A stretch of 64,000 nucleotides of DNA from DASQZJ01 sp035638775 (GCA_035638775.1 DASQZJ010000061.1:95537-159536), one strand, 5' to 3'. Positions 1-8,633 are shown, counted from the first letter of the stretch. The notes: generated by a model from the sequence alone, not told the origin. Made by a program: numbers and translations.

Positions 1-246
1 TGGACGGACAACCTGGACGGGCGCGGATTCCTGCAGCCGGCGGACCGGCTGGCCGACGCGCTGGCGCACACGCTCGGCCGGGCCGCTCCGGGGCAGGTGG
101 TCTCCTACTGCGGGTCCGGCGTGACGGCCTGCCACAACCTGCTCGCCATGAGCGTGGCGGGACTGGAGGGCGGGCGCCTGTATCCGGGTTCCTGGAGCGA
201 GTGGGTGCGCGATCCCGGACGCCCGGTCGCGACCGGCGGCGAGTGA
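1..246 (+). CDS. 3-mercaptopyruvate/thiosulfate sulfurtransferase, C-terminal part (5' end outside window)
   Basis: Only the last 81 residues are present, in frame from base 1 to a TGA at 244-246. The segment carries the rhodanese active-site loop CGSGVTA, with the catalytic cysteine at the position that accepts sulfane sulfur. The CGSGVTA form is typical of two-domain 3-mercaptopyruvate sulfurtransferases (SseA-like). The tail ...YPGSWSEWV is also characteristic of the C-terminal rhodanese domain. The enzyme would move sulfur from mercaptopyruvate or thiosulfate to thiophilic acceptors in cytosol or periplasm; a signal peptide cannot be judged here. It converges on the DUF4186 gene with one base between the stops. 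Confidence 0.85.
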   Translation, partial: WTDNLDGRGFLQPADRLADALAHTLGRAAPGQVVSYCGSGVTACHNLLAMSVAGLEGGRLYPGSWSEWVRDPGRPVATGGE

Positions 247-247
247 A

Positions 248-607
248 TCATTGCTGCGGCACCTGCGCCTCCAGCCACCGGCGGATCACCGCCAGCACGT
301 GCGCCTTCTCGCCGCCCGTCAGGGCACGCCGCGCGGGGATGCCGTGCCAGCGCGCCAGGCAGCCCCGGCAACAGGTCGCGGTGGCGTGCTGCGCGACGAA
401 CACCGGGTGCCTGCGCATCGGCGTCTGGCGACCGTCATTGGCGGGCGCCGCCGGCGCGAGCCGCTGCTCCACGAATCGCGCGGCGTGCTCCATCAGCACG
501 TCCACACCCCGGTCGGCCGCGTAGGCCCGTTCCCGCCCGCCCAGGACGAAGCGTCGCCGGAATGGCGAACGGGACAGGGCCCGGAACAGTTCGTCGTGAT
601 CCCTCAT
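248..607 (-). CDS. DUF4186 family protein
   Basis: A 119-residue soluble protein. The core HPVFVAQHATATCCRGCLARWHGIP matches, from memory, the conserved block of DUF4186, a small family of unknown function with conserved His and a CCxxC cysteine cluster. The vicinal Cys-Cys plus a third Cys could bind a metal, but this is inference. The ATG at 607 has no strong ribosome binding site. The gene converges on the sulfurtransferase and diverges from the DUF262 gene across 153 bases. No function can be assigned. Confidence 0.75.
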   Translation of the reverse strand: MRDHDELFRALSRSPFRRRFVLGGRERAYAADRGVDVLMEHAARFVEQRLAPAAPANDGRQTPMRRHPVFVAQHATATCCRGCLARWHGIPARRALTGGEKAHVLAVIRRWLEAQVPQQ

Positions 608-680
608 GCTGCCGACCAGCCCCGGACGCCCGGATGCGGCTGCCGCGTGGCGGCACCCGGAAGGCCCGGACCCGCCGCGT

Positions 681-686
681 TATACT
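681..686 (+). promoter_or_regulatory. Candidate sigma70 -10 element for the DUF262 gene
   Basis: TATACT lies 74 bases before the ATG at 761 in the gap between divergent genes. No convincing -35 hexamer is seen at the usual distance. Confidence 0.35.
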
Positions 687-760
687 GTCCGCATTCCGCC
701 GACGGGCGGGGCGCAACGATCCCGAACGTCACCCGGGCACCATAGAGGATCGGACCGGCG

Positions 761-1315
761 ATGTCTCTGACCTACCGGATGCCGGCGCCCATACTTCGGC
801 CGCGCCGCTTCGAGAGCACCATCGGCGACCTGCGGGACGCCGGGTCGCGCGAGCAACGCTGGCGCACCCTGGGCCATCCCGCAACACGCTATGCCATGGG
901 TTTCCCGCTGCCCGCGTGGCAGCGTCCCCTCGTCTGGACGCCGCAACAGTGCGCGCGCTTCATCGAGTCCGCGTGGCTGGGCCTGCACCTGGGCACGCTC
1001 GTGGTCAACGGCGTGCGCCACGAGGGCGGCGGAGTGCACCCGCTGAGCGGGCTGCTGATCGACGGGCAGCAGCGGCTCGCGGCGATCGCCGCGTACCTCG
1101 ACGACCGACTGGAGGTCTTCGGTTACCGCTGGAGCGAGCTCGGGCGGCACGAACAGGCACGCTTCGAGCGCACGGTATTCATGCGCTCGGAGACCGGCAT
1201 CTGGGACGAACGCGAGCTTCAGGACCTGTACGACCGCCTCAACTTCGGCGGCACCCCCCACGATCCGCGGGAACGGGCGCGACTGTCGCTGGTGGGCGGC
1301 GGCGGCAATGAGTGA
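761..1315 (+). CDS. Stand-alone DUF262 domain protein
   Basis: A 184-residue protein with the DUF262 signature: LPAWQRPLVWTPQQ near residue 50 followed by LLIDGQQRLAAIAAYL near residue 105. DUF262 is a ParB/sulfiredoxin-like fold best known as the GmrS half of GmrSD type IV restriction enzymes, where the DGQQR loop takes part in nucleotide hydrolysis. Here it is a single short domain. There is no DUF1524 (HNH) nuclease half in the protein or nearby, so a restriction role is not supported. The last 8 bases overlap the start of the following kinase gene, suggesting co-translation. Confidence 0.75.
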   Translation: MSLTYRMPAPILRPRRFESTIGDLRDAGSREQRWRTLGHPATRYAMGFPLPAWQRPLVWTPQQCARFIESAWLGLHLGTLVVNGVRHEGGGVHPLSGLLIDGQQRLAAIAAYLDDRLEVFGYRWSELGRHEQARFERTVFMRSETGIWDERELQDLYDRLNFGGTPHDPRERARLSLVGGGGNE

Positions 1316-2306
1316 GCCCGCCGGCTGGCCCGCCGGGCGACTGCCGCTTTCCGACGACCGCCGCGATTCGCTTCTCGCCCGTTTGCGCCCGGCTTTCGCA
1401 GACCGGCTCGCCGCGCCGGGGCTGGACGGGCCCGTCGCCGACGCCCTCGAACCGGTGCTCCTGCCGCTGGCCGCCTGGCTCGACCGGGTCACGCAAGCGG
1501 CGGACGGCGTGCCCGTGATCGGCCTGTGCGGTGCCCAGGGCTCGGGCAAGACCACCCTGGCGGAGCTGCTCGCCTGGCTTCTGCGCGAGGGTTTCCGGCG
1601 GCAGGCCGCGCTGCTGTCCCTGGACGATTTCTATCTCGGCCGGGCCGCCCGGCAATCCCTCGCCGCGACCGTGCATCCGCTTTTCGCCACGCGCGGCGTA
1701 CCCGGCACCCACGAAATCGGCCTGGCCCGGTCGGTGCTCGACCGGCTCCAGCGCCGGCAGACCGCGTCGCTGCCGCGGTTCGACAAGGGCCTGGACGACC
1801 GGCTGCCCGAGTCGCAGTGGCCCACCCGGCGCGAGCCCGTGGACCTGGTGCTGTTCGAGGGCTGGTGCATCGGTGCCCGGCCCGAGCCCGGGGCGCGGCT
1901 GCGACGGGCGATCAATGCACTGGAACGGGACGAGGATCCCGACGGCACCTGGCGGGGCGCCGTCAACGCGGCCCTGGCGGGGTCGTACGCGGCGCTGTTC
2001 CGGCGACTGGACCGCCTGGTGATGCTGCACGTGCCGGACTGGGACAGTGTCCGCCGCTGGCGCCGGCAGCAGGAGCAGTCCCTCCCGTCCGGGCGCCGCA
2101 TGGACGCGCGCGCGCTGCGGCGCTTCCTGATGCACTACGAGCGGCTCACCCGCTGGATGCTCGGGGAGCTTCCGGAGCGCGCGGACGTCACCCTGTGCCT
2201 GCGCCGCGACCATCGCTTCGGGGCGGTGCACCTGCGCGGCCAGGGCGGCCCCCCGGGGATCAGACCACGCGGGTCTCCGCCTCGCGGCCCTTCTCCACCA
2301 GCGTGA
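1308..2306 (+). CDS. Glycerate-kinase-like P-loop kinase (paralog 1)
   Basis: A 332-residue kinase with Walker A GAQGSGKTT (about residues 72-80), the LSLDDFYLG motif, and VHPLFATRGVPGTHEIGLA, PRFDKGLDDRLP and VLFEGWCIGARP. This pattern is typical of the D-glycerate 3-kinase/uridine-kinase-like group, which phosphorylates small hydroxy acids with ATP. A clear paralog lies at 6548-7540 with the same motifs in order. The family fold seems to end near HRFGAVHLRG. Here about 25 Gly/Pro/Arg-rich residues follow and run 47 bases into the 3' end of the opposing phosphatase gene, which suggests loss of an earlier stop. It overlaps the DUF262 gene by 8 bases. Confidence 0.8.
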   Translation: MSEPAGWPAGRLPLSDDRRDSLLARLRPAFADRLAAPGLDGPVADALEPVLLPLAAWLDRVTQAADGVPVIGLCGAQGSGKTTLAELLAWLLREGFRRQAALLSLDDFYLGRAARQSLAATVHPLFATRGVPGTHEIGLARSVLDRLQRRQTASLPRFDKGLDDRLPESQWPTRREPVDLVLFEGWCIGARPEPGARLRRAINALERDEDPDGTWRGAVNAALAGSYAALFRRLDRLVMLHVPDWDSVRRWRRQQEQSLPSGRRMDARALRRFLMHYERLTRWMLGELPERADVTLCLRRDHRFGAVHLRGQGGPPGIRPRGSPPRGPSPPA

Positions 2307-2817
2307 GCACCCCCGATGCGTTCTCCAGCACGGTGACGGACGCATTGTCGGGACGGAACAGCACCACCCCGTCGTCGCCGGTGGCGACGCCGACAGCCGC
2401 GTTGATCGCCACGAAGTGCGTGAACACCACGCTGTCCGTCGCCAGGTCGGCGAGCGCCGAAACCACGCCATCGCGCCAGTCGTGCAGGCCGTGGTCGAGA
2501 TCCCGCCAGCGTCCGGCCATCACCCGGCGCAGCCAGCGGGCACGCTCGGCCAGGCCGGGTTCCGGCGAGGGAATCTCGCCCACCCGGGGCTCGATCCGGA
2601 CGGATGCATGCCACAGGCCGGCGAGCGCATCGGCCGTTTCGCGTGCCCGCGCCAGCGGACTGCTGACCAGGTCCAGCGGCCCCAGCCCGCGCAGGTGCCG
2701 CGCGGTTTGCCGCGCCTGTTCCCGCCCGGTGGCGTCGAGGCCGGGGTCGCGGGCGCTGCCCCAGTCGCCGGCGGCACGCCCGTGGCGCACCAGGTAGATT
2801 CGGGCCATCGCTTCCAT
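2260..2817 (-). CDS. Histidine phosphatase superfamily (SixA/phosphoglycerate-mutase-like) protein
   Basis: A protein of about 182 residues that begins MARIYLVRHG, carrying the RHG phosphohistidine motif of the branch 1 histidine phosphatases. SSPLARARETA follows near residue 50, and FTHFVAINAAVG near residue 145 carries the second catalytic His. Such enzymes remove phosphate from small metabolites or, as in SixA, from phosphohistidine proteins; the substrate cannot be told from sequence. Two starts are possible, ATG at 2817 (MEAMARIY) or 2808 (MARIY). The 3' end overlaps the opposing kinase gene by 47 bases. It lies downstream of the MFS gene on the same strand and may be its operon partner. 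Confidence 0.85.
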   Translation of the reverse strand: MEAMARIYLVRHGRAAGDWGSARDPGLDATGREQARQTARHLRGLGPLDLVSSPLARARETADALAGLWHASVRIEPRVGEIPSPEPGLAERARWLRRVMAGRWRDLDHGLHDWRDGVVSALADLATDSVVFTHFVAINAAVGVATGDDGVVLFRPDNASVTVLENASGVLTLVEKGREAETRVV

Positions 2818-2834
2818 TCCCTCCGCTTTGCGGC

Positions 2835-4145
2835 CTAGCAGCGCTCCGCGGCGACCGGGCGCGGGGTGCGCAGCCCCGCGATCACCCCCGCCGCCACCAG
2901 GGCCAGCGCGCTGTACGCCAGAAAGGCGCCAACATAACTGCCCGTCGCGTCGTCGACCACCCCGGAAAGGAACGGCCCGGCCGCCGCGACACAGGTCACG
3001 ACCGCGCTCTGGATACCGAACAGGCTGGCGTAGTTCTCGCTTCCGAACAGGTTCGCCAGCAGGGTCGGTCCCGACACGAACGCCAGGCCCCAGCCAAGTC
3101 CGAACAGCACCGCAAACGCGTACACCGGCAACGGCGTGGTAGCGAAGCTGAGCACCGCGACGCCGGCCAGCTCGCTGGCGAGCCCGGCGGCCAGCAGGTA
3201 GCGCGGATCGATCCGGTCCCCCAGGGTGCCCGCGCAGAGGCGCCCCGCCGCGCTCACCAGCCCCTGCATGCCCAGCGCGGCCGCTGCCAGGGTCGTGCTC
3301 ACGCCGATGTCGGTCAGGTGCAGGACGGCCTGGCTGTCGACGATCTGCAGGCCCTGCACCGACATCGCCACGGCGAATACCACCACCCAGAAGGTGGGGG
3401 TGGCGAGCGCCTCGCGCACGCCCCAGTGTACCCGGGTGCGGTACACGCGCCCCGGCCAGGAGCTGGGTGCGACCGCCCCGCTGGGCGTCAGGTCCTGCTC
3501 TTCCTCGTCCTCGTCCACCGGCGCGACGGGATCGCCGTCCGGGTGCTGTCCGAGCTGCGAGGGCCACTCGCGGATCAGGGCCAGCGCCAGCAGCGCGGCC
3601 GCCATCGAGCCGGCCGCCATCACCAGCCAGGGCGTACGCCAGCTCCCGGTCAGCGCAATCAGGGCGTTGAGCGCGGGGGCGGCCACGAAGGCGCCGATGC
3701 CGCCGGAGGTAAGGAACACGCCCACCGCCAGCGCGCGGCGACGGTGGAACCAGTGGTTCAGCACGTGCGTGCCGGGAATCACGGTCTGCATGCACATGCC
3801 CAGCCCCAGCAGCAGGCCGGCCCCGCAATAGAAGGTCGCCAGGCTGGAGCTGTGCCAGGTCAGCAGTGCGCCCGCGGCGCTGACGAATCCGCCGGCGAAG
3901 ATCGTCGCACGGGTGCCGATGCGGTGAATCAGCAGCGCCACCGGCGGTCCGAACAGCCCGCTGCCCAGCCCCATGATGGAGAAGCCCAGCGCCGCCTCGG
4001 CGCGCGACCAGCCGAGCGCCTTGGTCATCGGCGCCAGCACCACGCCGAAGCCGTAGAAGATCGTGCCGATCATCAGGAAATAGACCAGGCTCAGGGTGGC
4101 CAGCACCACCCAGCCGTAGAACAGCCTGTTGTCCGCGTCCGACAC
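2835..4145 (-). CDS. MFS transporter, oxalate/formate or monocarboxylate antiporter type
   Basis: I take the GTG at 4145 (VSDADNRLFYGWVVLATLS) as the start. The frame is open further upstream but would run into the proline iminopeptidase gene and encode low-complexity residues. The product has about 436 residues and roughly 12 membrane segments, split by an acidic cytoplasmic loop (DEDEEEQDL) in the middle, as in major facilitator transporters. The opening FYGWVVL...SLVYFLMIGTIFYGFGVVLAPM is typical of the oxalate:formate/monocarboxylate branch. It likely moves a small organic acid across the inner membrane. The iminopeptidase gene ends 22 bases upstream, so the two are probably co-transcribed. 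Confidence 0.8.
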   Translation of the reverse strand: MSDADNRLFYGWVVLATLSLVYFLMIGTIFYGFGVVLAPMTKALGWSRAEAALGFSIMGLGSGLFGPPVALLIHRIGTRATIFAGGFVSAAGALLTWHSSSLATFYCGAGLLLGLGMCMQTVIPGTHVLNHWFHRRRALAVGVFLTSGGIGAFVAAPALNALIALTGSWRTPWLVMAAGSMAAALLALALIREWPSQLGQHPDGDPVAPVDEDEEEQDLTPSGAVAPSSWPGRVYRTRVHWGVREALATPTFWVVVFAVAMSVQGLQIVDSQAVLHLTDIGVSTTLAAAALGMQGLVSAAGRLCAGTLGDRIDPRYLLAAGLASELAGVAVLSFATTPLPVYAFAVLFGLGWGLAFVSGPTLLANLFGSENYASLFGIQSAVVTCVAAAGPFLSGVVDDATGSYVGAFLAYSALALVAAGVIAGLRTPRPVAAERC

Positions 4146-4167
4146 GCGACGTTCCGCCGGCCGGGCG

Positions 4168-5115
4168 TCAGTCGCCGCGGAAGCGGTCGGTGGCGGCGAC
4201 CAGCTGCTCCGCGATGGCGGGCTCGGTGGCGGAGTGACCCGCATCCGGCACGATGCGCAGCTCCGCCTCCGGCCAGCGCCGGTGGAGCTCCCACGCCGTC
4301 CGCACCGGGCAGACGACATCGTAGCGCCCCTGCACGATGACTGCCGGGACGTCACGCAGGCGCACGGCGCCGTCCAGCAGCTGCTCCGGGCCGGACAGGA
4401 AGCCGCCGTTGACGAAGTAGTGGCACTCGATCCGGGCGAAGGCTTCGGCGAACCCCGTTCCGCCGTGATGGGTGACCAGCCCCGTGTCGGGGATCAGCTT
4501 GCTGGTGCGCGCCTCCCACACGCTCCAGGCGACGGCCACCCGCGCGCGGACCTGCGGATCGTCGGAGGTCAGGCGCCGGTGATAGGCGTGTACCAGATCG
4601 TCGCGCTCGGCCTCCGGAATGGGCGCGAGGAAGTCCTCCCAGGCCTCGGGGAACAGCTCGCTGGCACCGTACTGGTAGAACCAGCGGATCTCGCGCGGAC
4701 GCAGCATGAAGATGCCCCGCAGCACCATGGCGCGCACCCGCCCGGGATGCGCCTGCGCGTACGCCAGCGCGAGCGTGCTGCCCCAGGAACCGCCGAACAG
4801 CAGCCAGCGGTCGATGCCGAGCAGCTCGCGGATGCGCTCCATGTCCCCGACCAGGTCCCAGGTGGTGTTGTGCTCCAGCGAGGCGTGGGGCCGGCTCTGG
4901 CCGCAACCGCGCTGGTCGAACAGCACGATGCGGTAGGCGGCCGGGTCGAAGTAGCGCCGGTGCGCCGGCGAGGTGCCGCCGCCGGGTCCCCCGTGCACGA
5001 ACAGCGCGGGGATGCCGTCGGGGTTGCCCGACTCCTCCCAGTACACGCGGTGGCCGCCGCTGACCTGGAGGTGGCCGCTGCGGTTGACCGGGATCTCCGG
5101 GTACAGGCTGCTCAT
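4168..5115 (-). CDS. pip: Proline iminopeptidase (alpha/beta hydrolase)
   Basis: A 315-residue enzyme of peptidase family S33 that releases N-terminal proline from peptides. Visible motifs are the oxyanion loop HGGPGGG (about residue 41), FDQRGCGQS, the nucleophile elbow GGSWGS with Ser110, and the C-terminal DAGHS carrying the catalytic His. The usual family length is 310-320 residues. The start at MSSLYPEI is chosen because the extra upstream frame is low-complexity and overlaps the acyl-CoA dehydrogenase gene. One base separates its ATG from the stop of that gene, indicating translational coupling. Confidence 0.92.
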   Translation of the reverse strand: MSSLYPEIPVNRSGHLQVSGGHRVYWEESGNPDGIPALFVHGGPGGGTSPAHRRYFDPAAYRIVLFDQRGCGQSRPHASLEHNTTWDLVGDMERIRELLGIDRWLLFGGSWGSTLALAYAQAHPGRVRAMVLRGIFMLRPREIRWFYQYGASELFPEAWEDFLAPIPEAERDDLVHAYHRRLTSDDPQVRARVAVAWSVWEARTSKLIPDTGLVTHHGGTGFAEAFARIECHYFVNGGFLSGPEQLLDGAVRLRDVPAVIVQGRYDVVCPVRTAWELHRRWPEAELRIVPDAGHSATEPAIAEQLVAATDRFRGD

Positions 5116-5116
5116 G

Positions 5117-6337
5117 TCAGGCGCGGGAGAGCAGATCGCGGGCGATCGCCGAGGTCTGGATCTCGTCGGTACCGCCGTAGATCTGCAGGATCTTGGCATC
5201 GCGGCAGAGCTGCTCCACCCGGTATTCCGCCATGTAGCCGTTGCCGCCGTGGACCTGTACCGCTTCCAGCGCGACCTCCATGGCCGCGCCGGCGGCGTAG
5301 AGCTTCATCGCCGATGCCTCCGCGAGCGTCGGCCGGCGGCCGGCGGCGAGCATCTCCAGGTTGCGGAAGACCATGTTCTGCAGATTGGTCCGGGCCACCT
5401 CCATCTTCGCCAGCTTTTGCTGGACCAGCTGAAACTCGCCGATCGGGCGGCCGAACTGCACGCGCTCGCGGGCGTACTGCAGCGACAGCGCCAGGCACTG
5501 CTCGACGATGCCCAGGGCCATCGCCGCGACTCCGCTGCGCTCGGCCGAGAACGTGTCCTTTGCCCCCTGACGCGACGGCTGCTCCTCGGTCTCGCCCAGC
5601 AGCCGCTCGGGCCCGACCTCCACGTCCCGCAGGAACAGCTCCCCGGTGGGCGAGGAGTGGATCCCCATCTTGCGGAAGGGCCGCGACTGCTCGAGGCCGG
5701 GCATGCCGCTGTCGAGCACGAAGGTGAGCACCTTGCGGTCCTTCGGTGCCACCCCGTCCTCGGCCAGGCGGCAGATGAATACGATGGTGTCGGCATACGG
5801 TCCGTTGGTGATGAACGTCTTGTTGCCGTTGAGCACGTAGCCGCCGTCGTCCGTGCGCCGGGCAGTGGACTTCATGCTGCCGAAGGCGTCGGAGCCCGAG
5901 CCCGGCTCCGTGATCGCCCACGAGCCGATCTTCTCCATGGTGAGCAGCGGCAACGCCCAGCGTTCTTTCTGGGACCGGGTGCCCCGGGACATGACGGCGT
6001 TCGCCGTCAGGCCCATGCTCACGCCCATGGCGGTGACCATCCCCGGGCAGTAGTGACACAGCTCGATCACCAGCAGGGTCTGCAGCGCGGCGGCTTCCGC
6101 CGCGGCCTCGCCGCCGTAGCCGCGGGACGGCCCGCCGCTGTCCCCGCGTTCGAGCTGGCGATGGAAGCGGTCGCGCGCCATCTCGTCGATGCCGAATGTC
6201 CCGATCAGCTTGCGCAGCACCTCGTACGGCGGCATGTCGCCGTGCTCGAGGTCGTCCAGGTGCGGGACGATCTCGGCCTGGATGAAGTCCCTGAAGGCCT
6301 GTCTCGCACTTTCCTGCTGCTCGCTCCACTCGATCAT
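5117..6337 (-). CDS. Acyl-CoA dehydrogenase
   Basis: A 406-residue flavoprotein that oxidises an acyl-CoA to the 2-enoyl-CoA, passing electrons to ETF. Motifs seen are AITEPGSGSD (FAD/substrate binding), NGNKTFITNG, ARERVQFGRPIGEFQLVQQKLA and a C-terminal QVHGGNGYMAEYRVEQLCRDAKILQIYGGTDEIQ. The C-terminal position often occupied by Glu (YEG) is Gly here. Glu266 in SAERSGVAAMALG fits the alternative catalytic base of isovaleryl-CoA and long-chain enzymes, so a branched- or long-chain substrate is plausible. It is the first gene of a minus-strand run with pip, the MFS gene and the phosphatase. The region upstream is shared with the divergent kinase gene. Confidence 0.9.
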   Translation of the reverse strand: MIEWSEQQESARQAFRDFIQAEIVPHLDDLEHGDMPPYEVLRKLIGTFGIDEMARDRFHRQLERGDSGGPSRGYGGEAAAEAAALQTLLVIELCHYCPGMVTAMGVSMGLTANAVMSRGTRSQKERWALPLLTMEKIGSWAITEPGSGSDAFGSMKSTARRTDDGGYVLNGNKTFITNGPYADTIVFICRLAEDGVAPKDRKVLTFVLDSGMPGLEQSRPFRKMGIHSSPTGELFLRDVEVGPERLLGETEEQPSRQGAKDTFSAERSGVAAMALGIVEQCLALSLQYARERVQFGRPIGEFQLVQQKLAKMEVARTNLQNMVFRNLEMLAAGRRPTLAEASAMKLYAAGAAMEVALEAVQVHGGNGYMAEYRVEQLCRDAKILQIYGGTDEIQTSAIARDLLSRA

Positions 6338-6481
6338 GGCGAACCCCCGATCTCGCTGCGGGCGCCGGAGCCGGCGCCGACGGAATGCCGGGACTGTATC
6401 AGATCGCCGCGCCCGAACCACGTTCCGCCGGCGGGCCTTGCCGCCCGCGATGGGCATTACCCCCCGACCGGCCTGGTGCGG

Positions 6482-6539
6482 TAGATTCGGGACCAGGAAT
6501 CCGGCTGTCGCATCCGCGGCAGCGCCGTCCCGTACGGAG
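6482..6539 (+). promoter_or_regulatory. Candidate -10 element and ribosome binding site that favour the TTG start of the second kinase
   Basis: TAGATT at 6482-6487 is a possible -10. GGAG at 6536-6539 sits 8 bases before TTG 6548. The next ATG at 6590 has no comparable site. The N-terminus from the TTG also aligns with that of the paralog at 1308. Confidence 0.4.
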
Positions 6540-6547
6540 CGTCGATC

Positions 6548-7540
6548 TTGATCGCACCCGTGTTTCCCTGGCCGCCGGGCCACCCGAGCATGCCCGAGGC
6601 GGCCCGCAGGCAGCTGGCCGACAGCGTGCGCACCGCGTTCCTGGAACGACTGCGCGGCATGGCCGTGCGCACCGACCTGTCGCCCTCGCTGGACACCGTC
6701 TACGTGCCTCTGGCGGTGTGGCTCGCCGAGCGCATGCGCGAGTCGGGGCGCCCGCTGGTCGCCGGCGTGAACGGGCCGCCCGGCGTGGGCAAGACCACGC
6801 TCTGTCCGCTGGTGCAGGTGATCCTCGAGGAGGGCCTCGGCATTCGGGTCGCCATTGTGTCGATCGACGATCTCTACCACACCCGGGCGGAACGGCGGGA
6901 CCTGGCGCGCCGCGTGCACCCGCTGCTGGGCACGCGCAGCGTTCCCGGAACGCATGACATCGCACTGGGCCACCGGATCCTGGACCGGATCACCGCGGCC
7001 CGCCCGGGCGAGAGCGTGGCGCTCCCGGTATTCGACAAGGTGCGCAGCGACCGGTTGCCCCAGAGCGAATGGCGCAGCGTGCGCGGGCCCGTCGACGTGG
7101 TGCTGCTGGAAGGCTGGTGCGTGGGCGCGCGCCCCCAGTCCGAGGCAGCGCTGGCGGAGCCGGTCAACCGGCTGGAAGCGGAGGAGGACCCCGACGGGCG
7201 TTGGCGGCGCCACGTGAACGGGGTCCTGGCGAACGAGTACCGGGAGCTGTTCGCCCGGCTGGACGTGCTGGTGATGCTGCGTATCCCTGACATCGCGTAC
7301 GTCTTCCAGTGGCGCCGCGAGCAGGAGGAGCGGCTGGCCGAGCTGGCGGGGGTCTCACGCGCGGATCCCGGGTCGCTCGCCGGCACGCGGCTGATGACCG
7401 ACGCCCAGCTGCAGCGCTTTCTCAGTCACAACGACCGGGTGCAGCAGCACATCCTGGAGGAGATGCCCGGACGGGCCGACCTGGTGCTGGAATTCGACCG
7501 GCAGCATCGCTTCGCGGGCGTGCGGGTGAACCGCGACTGA
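6548..7540 (+). CDS. Glycerate-kinase-like P-loop kinase (paralog 2)
   Basis: A 330-residue kinase with Walker A GPPGVGKTT near residues 77-85, then VSIDDLYHTR, RRVHPLLGTRSVPGTHDIALGHRIL, PVFDKVRSDRLP and VVLLEGWCVGARP. It ends in EFDRQHRFAGVRVNRD, the probable natural C-terminus of the family. Motif order matches the gene at 1308-2306, so the two are paralogs kept within 5 kb. The likely role is ATP-dependent phosphorylation of glycerate or a similar hydroxy acid. The start is probably TTG 6548, supported by a GGAG ribosome binding site and alignment with the paralog; ATG 6590 is the alternative. It diverges from the acyl-CoA dehydrogenase operon. Confidence 0.8.
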   Translation: MIAPVFPWPPGHPSMPEAARRQLADSVRTAFLERLRGMAVRTDLSPSLDTVYVPLAVWLAERMRESGRPLVAGVNGPPGVGKTTLCPLVQVILEEGLGIRVAIVSIDDLYHTRAERRDLARRVHPLLGTRSVPGTHDIALGHRILDRITAARPGESVALPVFDKVRSDRLPQSEWRSVRGPVDVVLLEGWCVGARPQSEAALAEPVNRLEAEEDPDGRWRRHVNGVLANEYRELFARLDVLVMLRIPDIAYVFQWRREQEERLAELAGVSRADPGSLAGTRLMTDAQLQRFLSHNDRVQQHILEEMPGRADLVLEFDRQHRFAGVRVNRD

Positions 7541-7571
7541 CGCCGCTGCCGGCTTCCCCGGGGCGAGCTGT

Positions 7572-7577
7572 TACACT
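7572..7577 (+). promoter_or_regulatory. Candidate -10 element for the DMT exporter
   Basis: TACACT lies 100 bases before the GTG start at 7677, within the 136-base gap after the kinase gene. Confidence 0.3.
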
Positions 7578-7676
7578 ACCGGCGCCCTGCCGTTGACCGC
7601 CGGGCGGGCCGCCCCCCTGACCGCCACCGCGGCAGGGCCCGCTCTCTGCCCGTGCCCGTCGGGAAAGGATTCGCCC

Positions 7677-8597
7677 GTGTCCGATGCCGCCGCCAGTCCG
7701 ACCGTCTCCCGCCGTACCGCGACCGCCCTGCTGGTGCTGGTGATCCTGTTCTGGGGCGCCAACTGGCCGGTGATGAAGTTCGGCCTGGGCTATATCGCCC
7801 CGCTGAGCCTGGTCGCCGCCCGCGTGGTGCTGGGCGCCCTGACCCTGTTCGTGGTCACCGCGGTCACGGGGAACCTGCACCTGCCCCGGCGCAACGACTG
7901 GCCGATCGTGCTCGGCATCGGCCTGCTACAGATGACCGGGTTCATGGCCCTGGTCACGATCGCCCTGCAGGTGGTGCCGGCCGGACGCTCGTCGATCCTC
8001 GCCTACACCACCTCGCTGTGGGTCGTGCCCGGCGCGGTGCTGCTCCTGCGCGAGCGCCTCGGGCGCCTCAAGCTGACCGGATTCCTGCTGGGGCTGACAG
8101 GTGTGGCCGTGATGTTCAACCCGCTCGGTTTCGACTGGGGCGACCCGCACGTGGTCATCGGCAACGGCCTGCTGCTGCTGGCGGCCGTGCTCTGGGCGGC
8201 GCTGATCGTCCAGATCCGGTACCATCGCTGGGAAAGCTCGCCGCTCGAGCTGGCCCCGTGGCAGCTTTCGATCGCGGCACTGATCCTGGTGCCGCTGGCG
8301 GCGGCGGTCGACCACGGCGACACCATCCGCTGGTCACGCAACCTCGACCTGGTGCTCGCCTACAACGGGCTGGTCGCCACCGCCTTCTGTTTCTGGGCCA
8401 TCACCACCGTCAACCGGGCCCTGCCGGCGATCACCACCTCGCTGGGCACGCTGGGGGTCCCCCTGGCCAGCGTGATTTTCGCCGCGATCTTCCTGGGCGA
8501 GCGCATCACCGTCACCAACATGCTCGGGCTGGCCCTGATCGGCAGCGGGCTGGCATGCGTGACCGTCGCGGACCGGCATGCCACGCGATCCGCCTGA
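7677..8597 (+). CDS. EamA/DMT superfamily transporter (YdcZ/RhaT-like exporter)
   Basis: A 306-residue membrane protein with about ten transmembrane helices arranged as two EamA repeats. The first begins ALLVLVILFWGANWPVMKFGL, with the typical FWGxNW motif. The second includes AYNGLVATAFCFWAITTVNRALPA and GVPLASVIFAAIFLGERIT. Family members export amino acids, nucleosides or other small metabolites; the substrate is unknown. GTG 7677 is chosen as start because GGGAAAGGA lies 8 bases upstream at 7661-7669, and the frame before it is low-complexity. The GntR gene follows after 89 bases on the same strand and may regulate it. Confidence 0.85.
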   Translation: MSDAAASPTVSRRTATALLVLVILFWGANWPVMKFGLGYIAPLSLVAARVVLGALTLFVVTAVTGNLHLPRRNDWPIVLGIGLLQMTGFMALVTIALQVVPAGRSSILAYTTSLWVVPGAVLLLRERLGRLKLTGFLLGLTGVAVMFNPLGFDWGDPHVVIGNGLLLLAAVLWAALIVQIRYHRWESSPLELAPWQLSIAALILVPLAAAVDHGDTIRWSRNLDLVLAYNGLVATAFCFWAITTVNRALPAITTSLGTLGVPLASVIFAAIFLGERITVTNMLGLALIGSGLACVTVADRHATRSA

Positions 8598-8633
8598 CGC
8601 GGGGCCGGCACAGACATGGCATCCTGCGCAGCA

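Noticed and set aside
2818..3828. Extension of the histidine phosphatase frame far upstream on the minus strand
   Set aside because: The region encodes the MFS transporter in another frame; the phosphatase begins at MARIYLVRHG.
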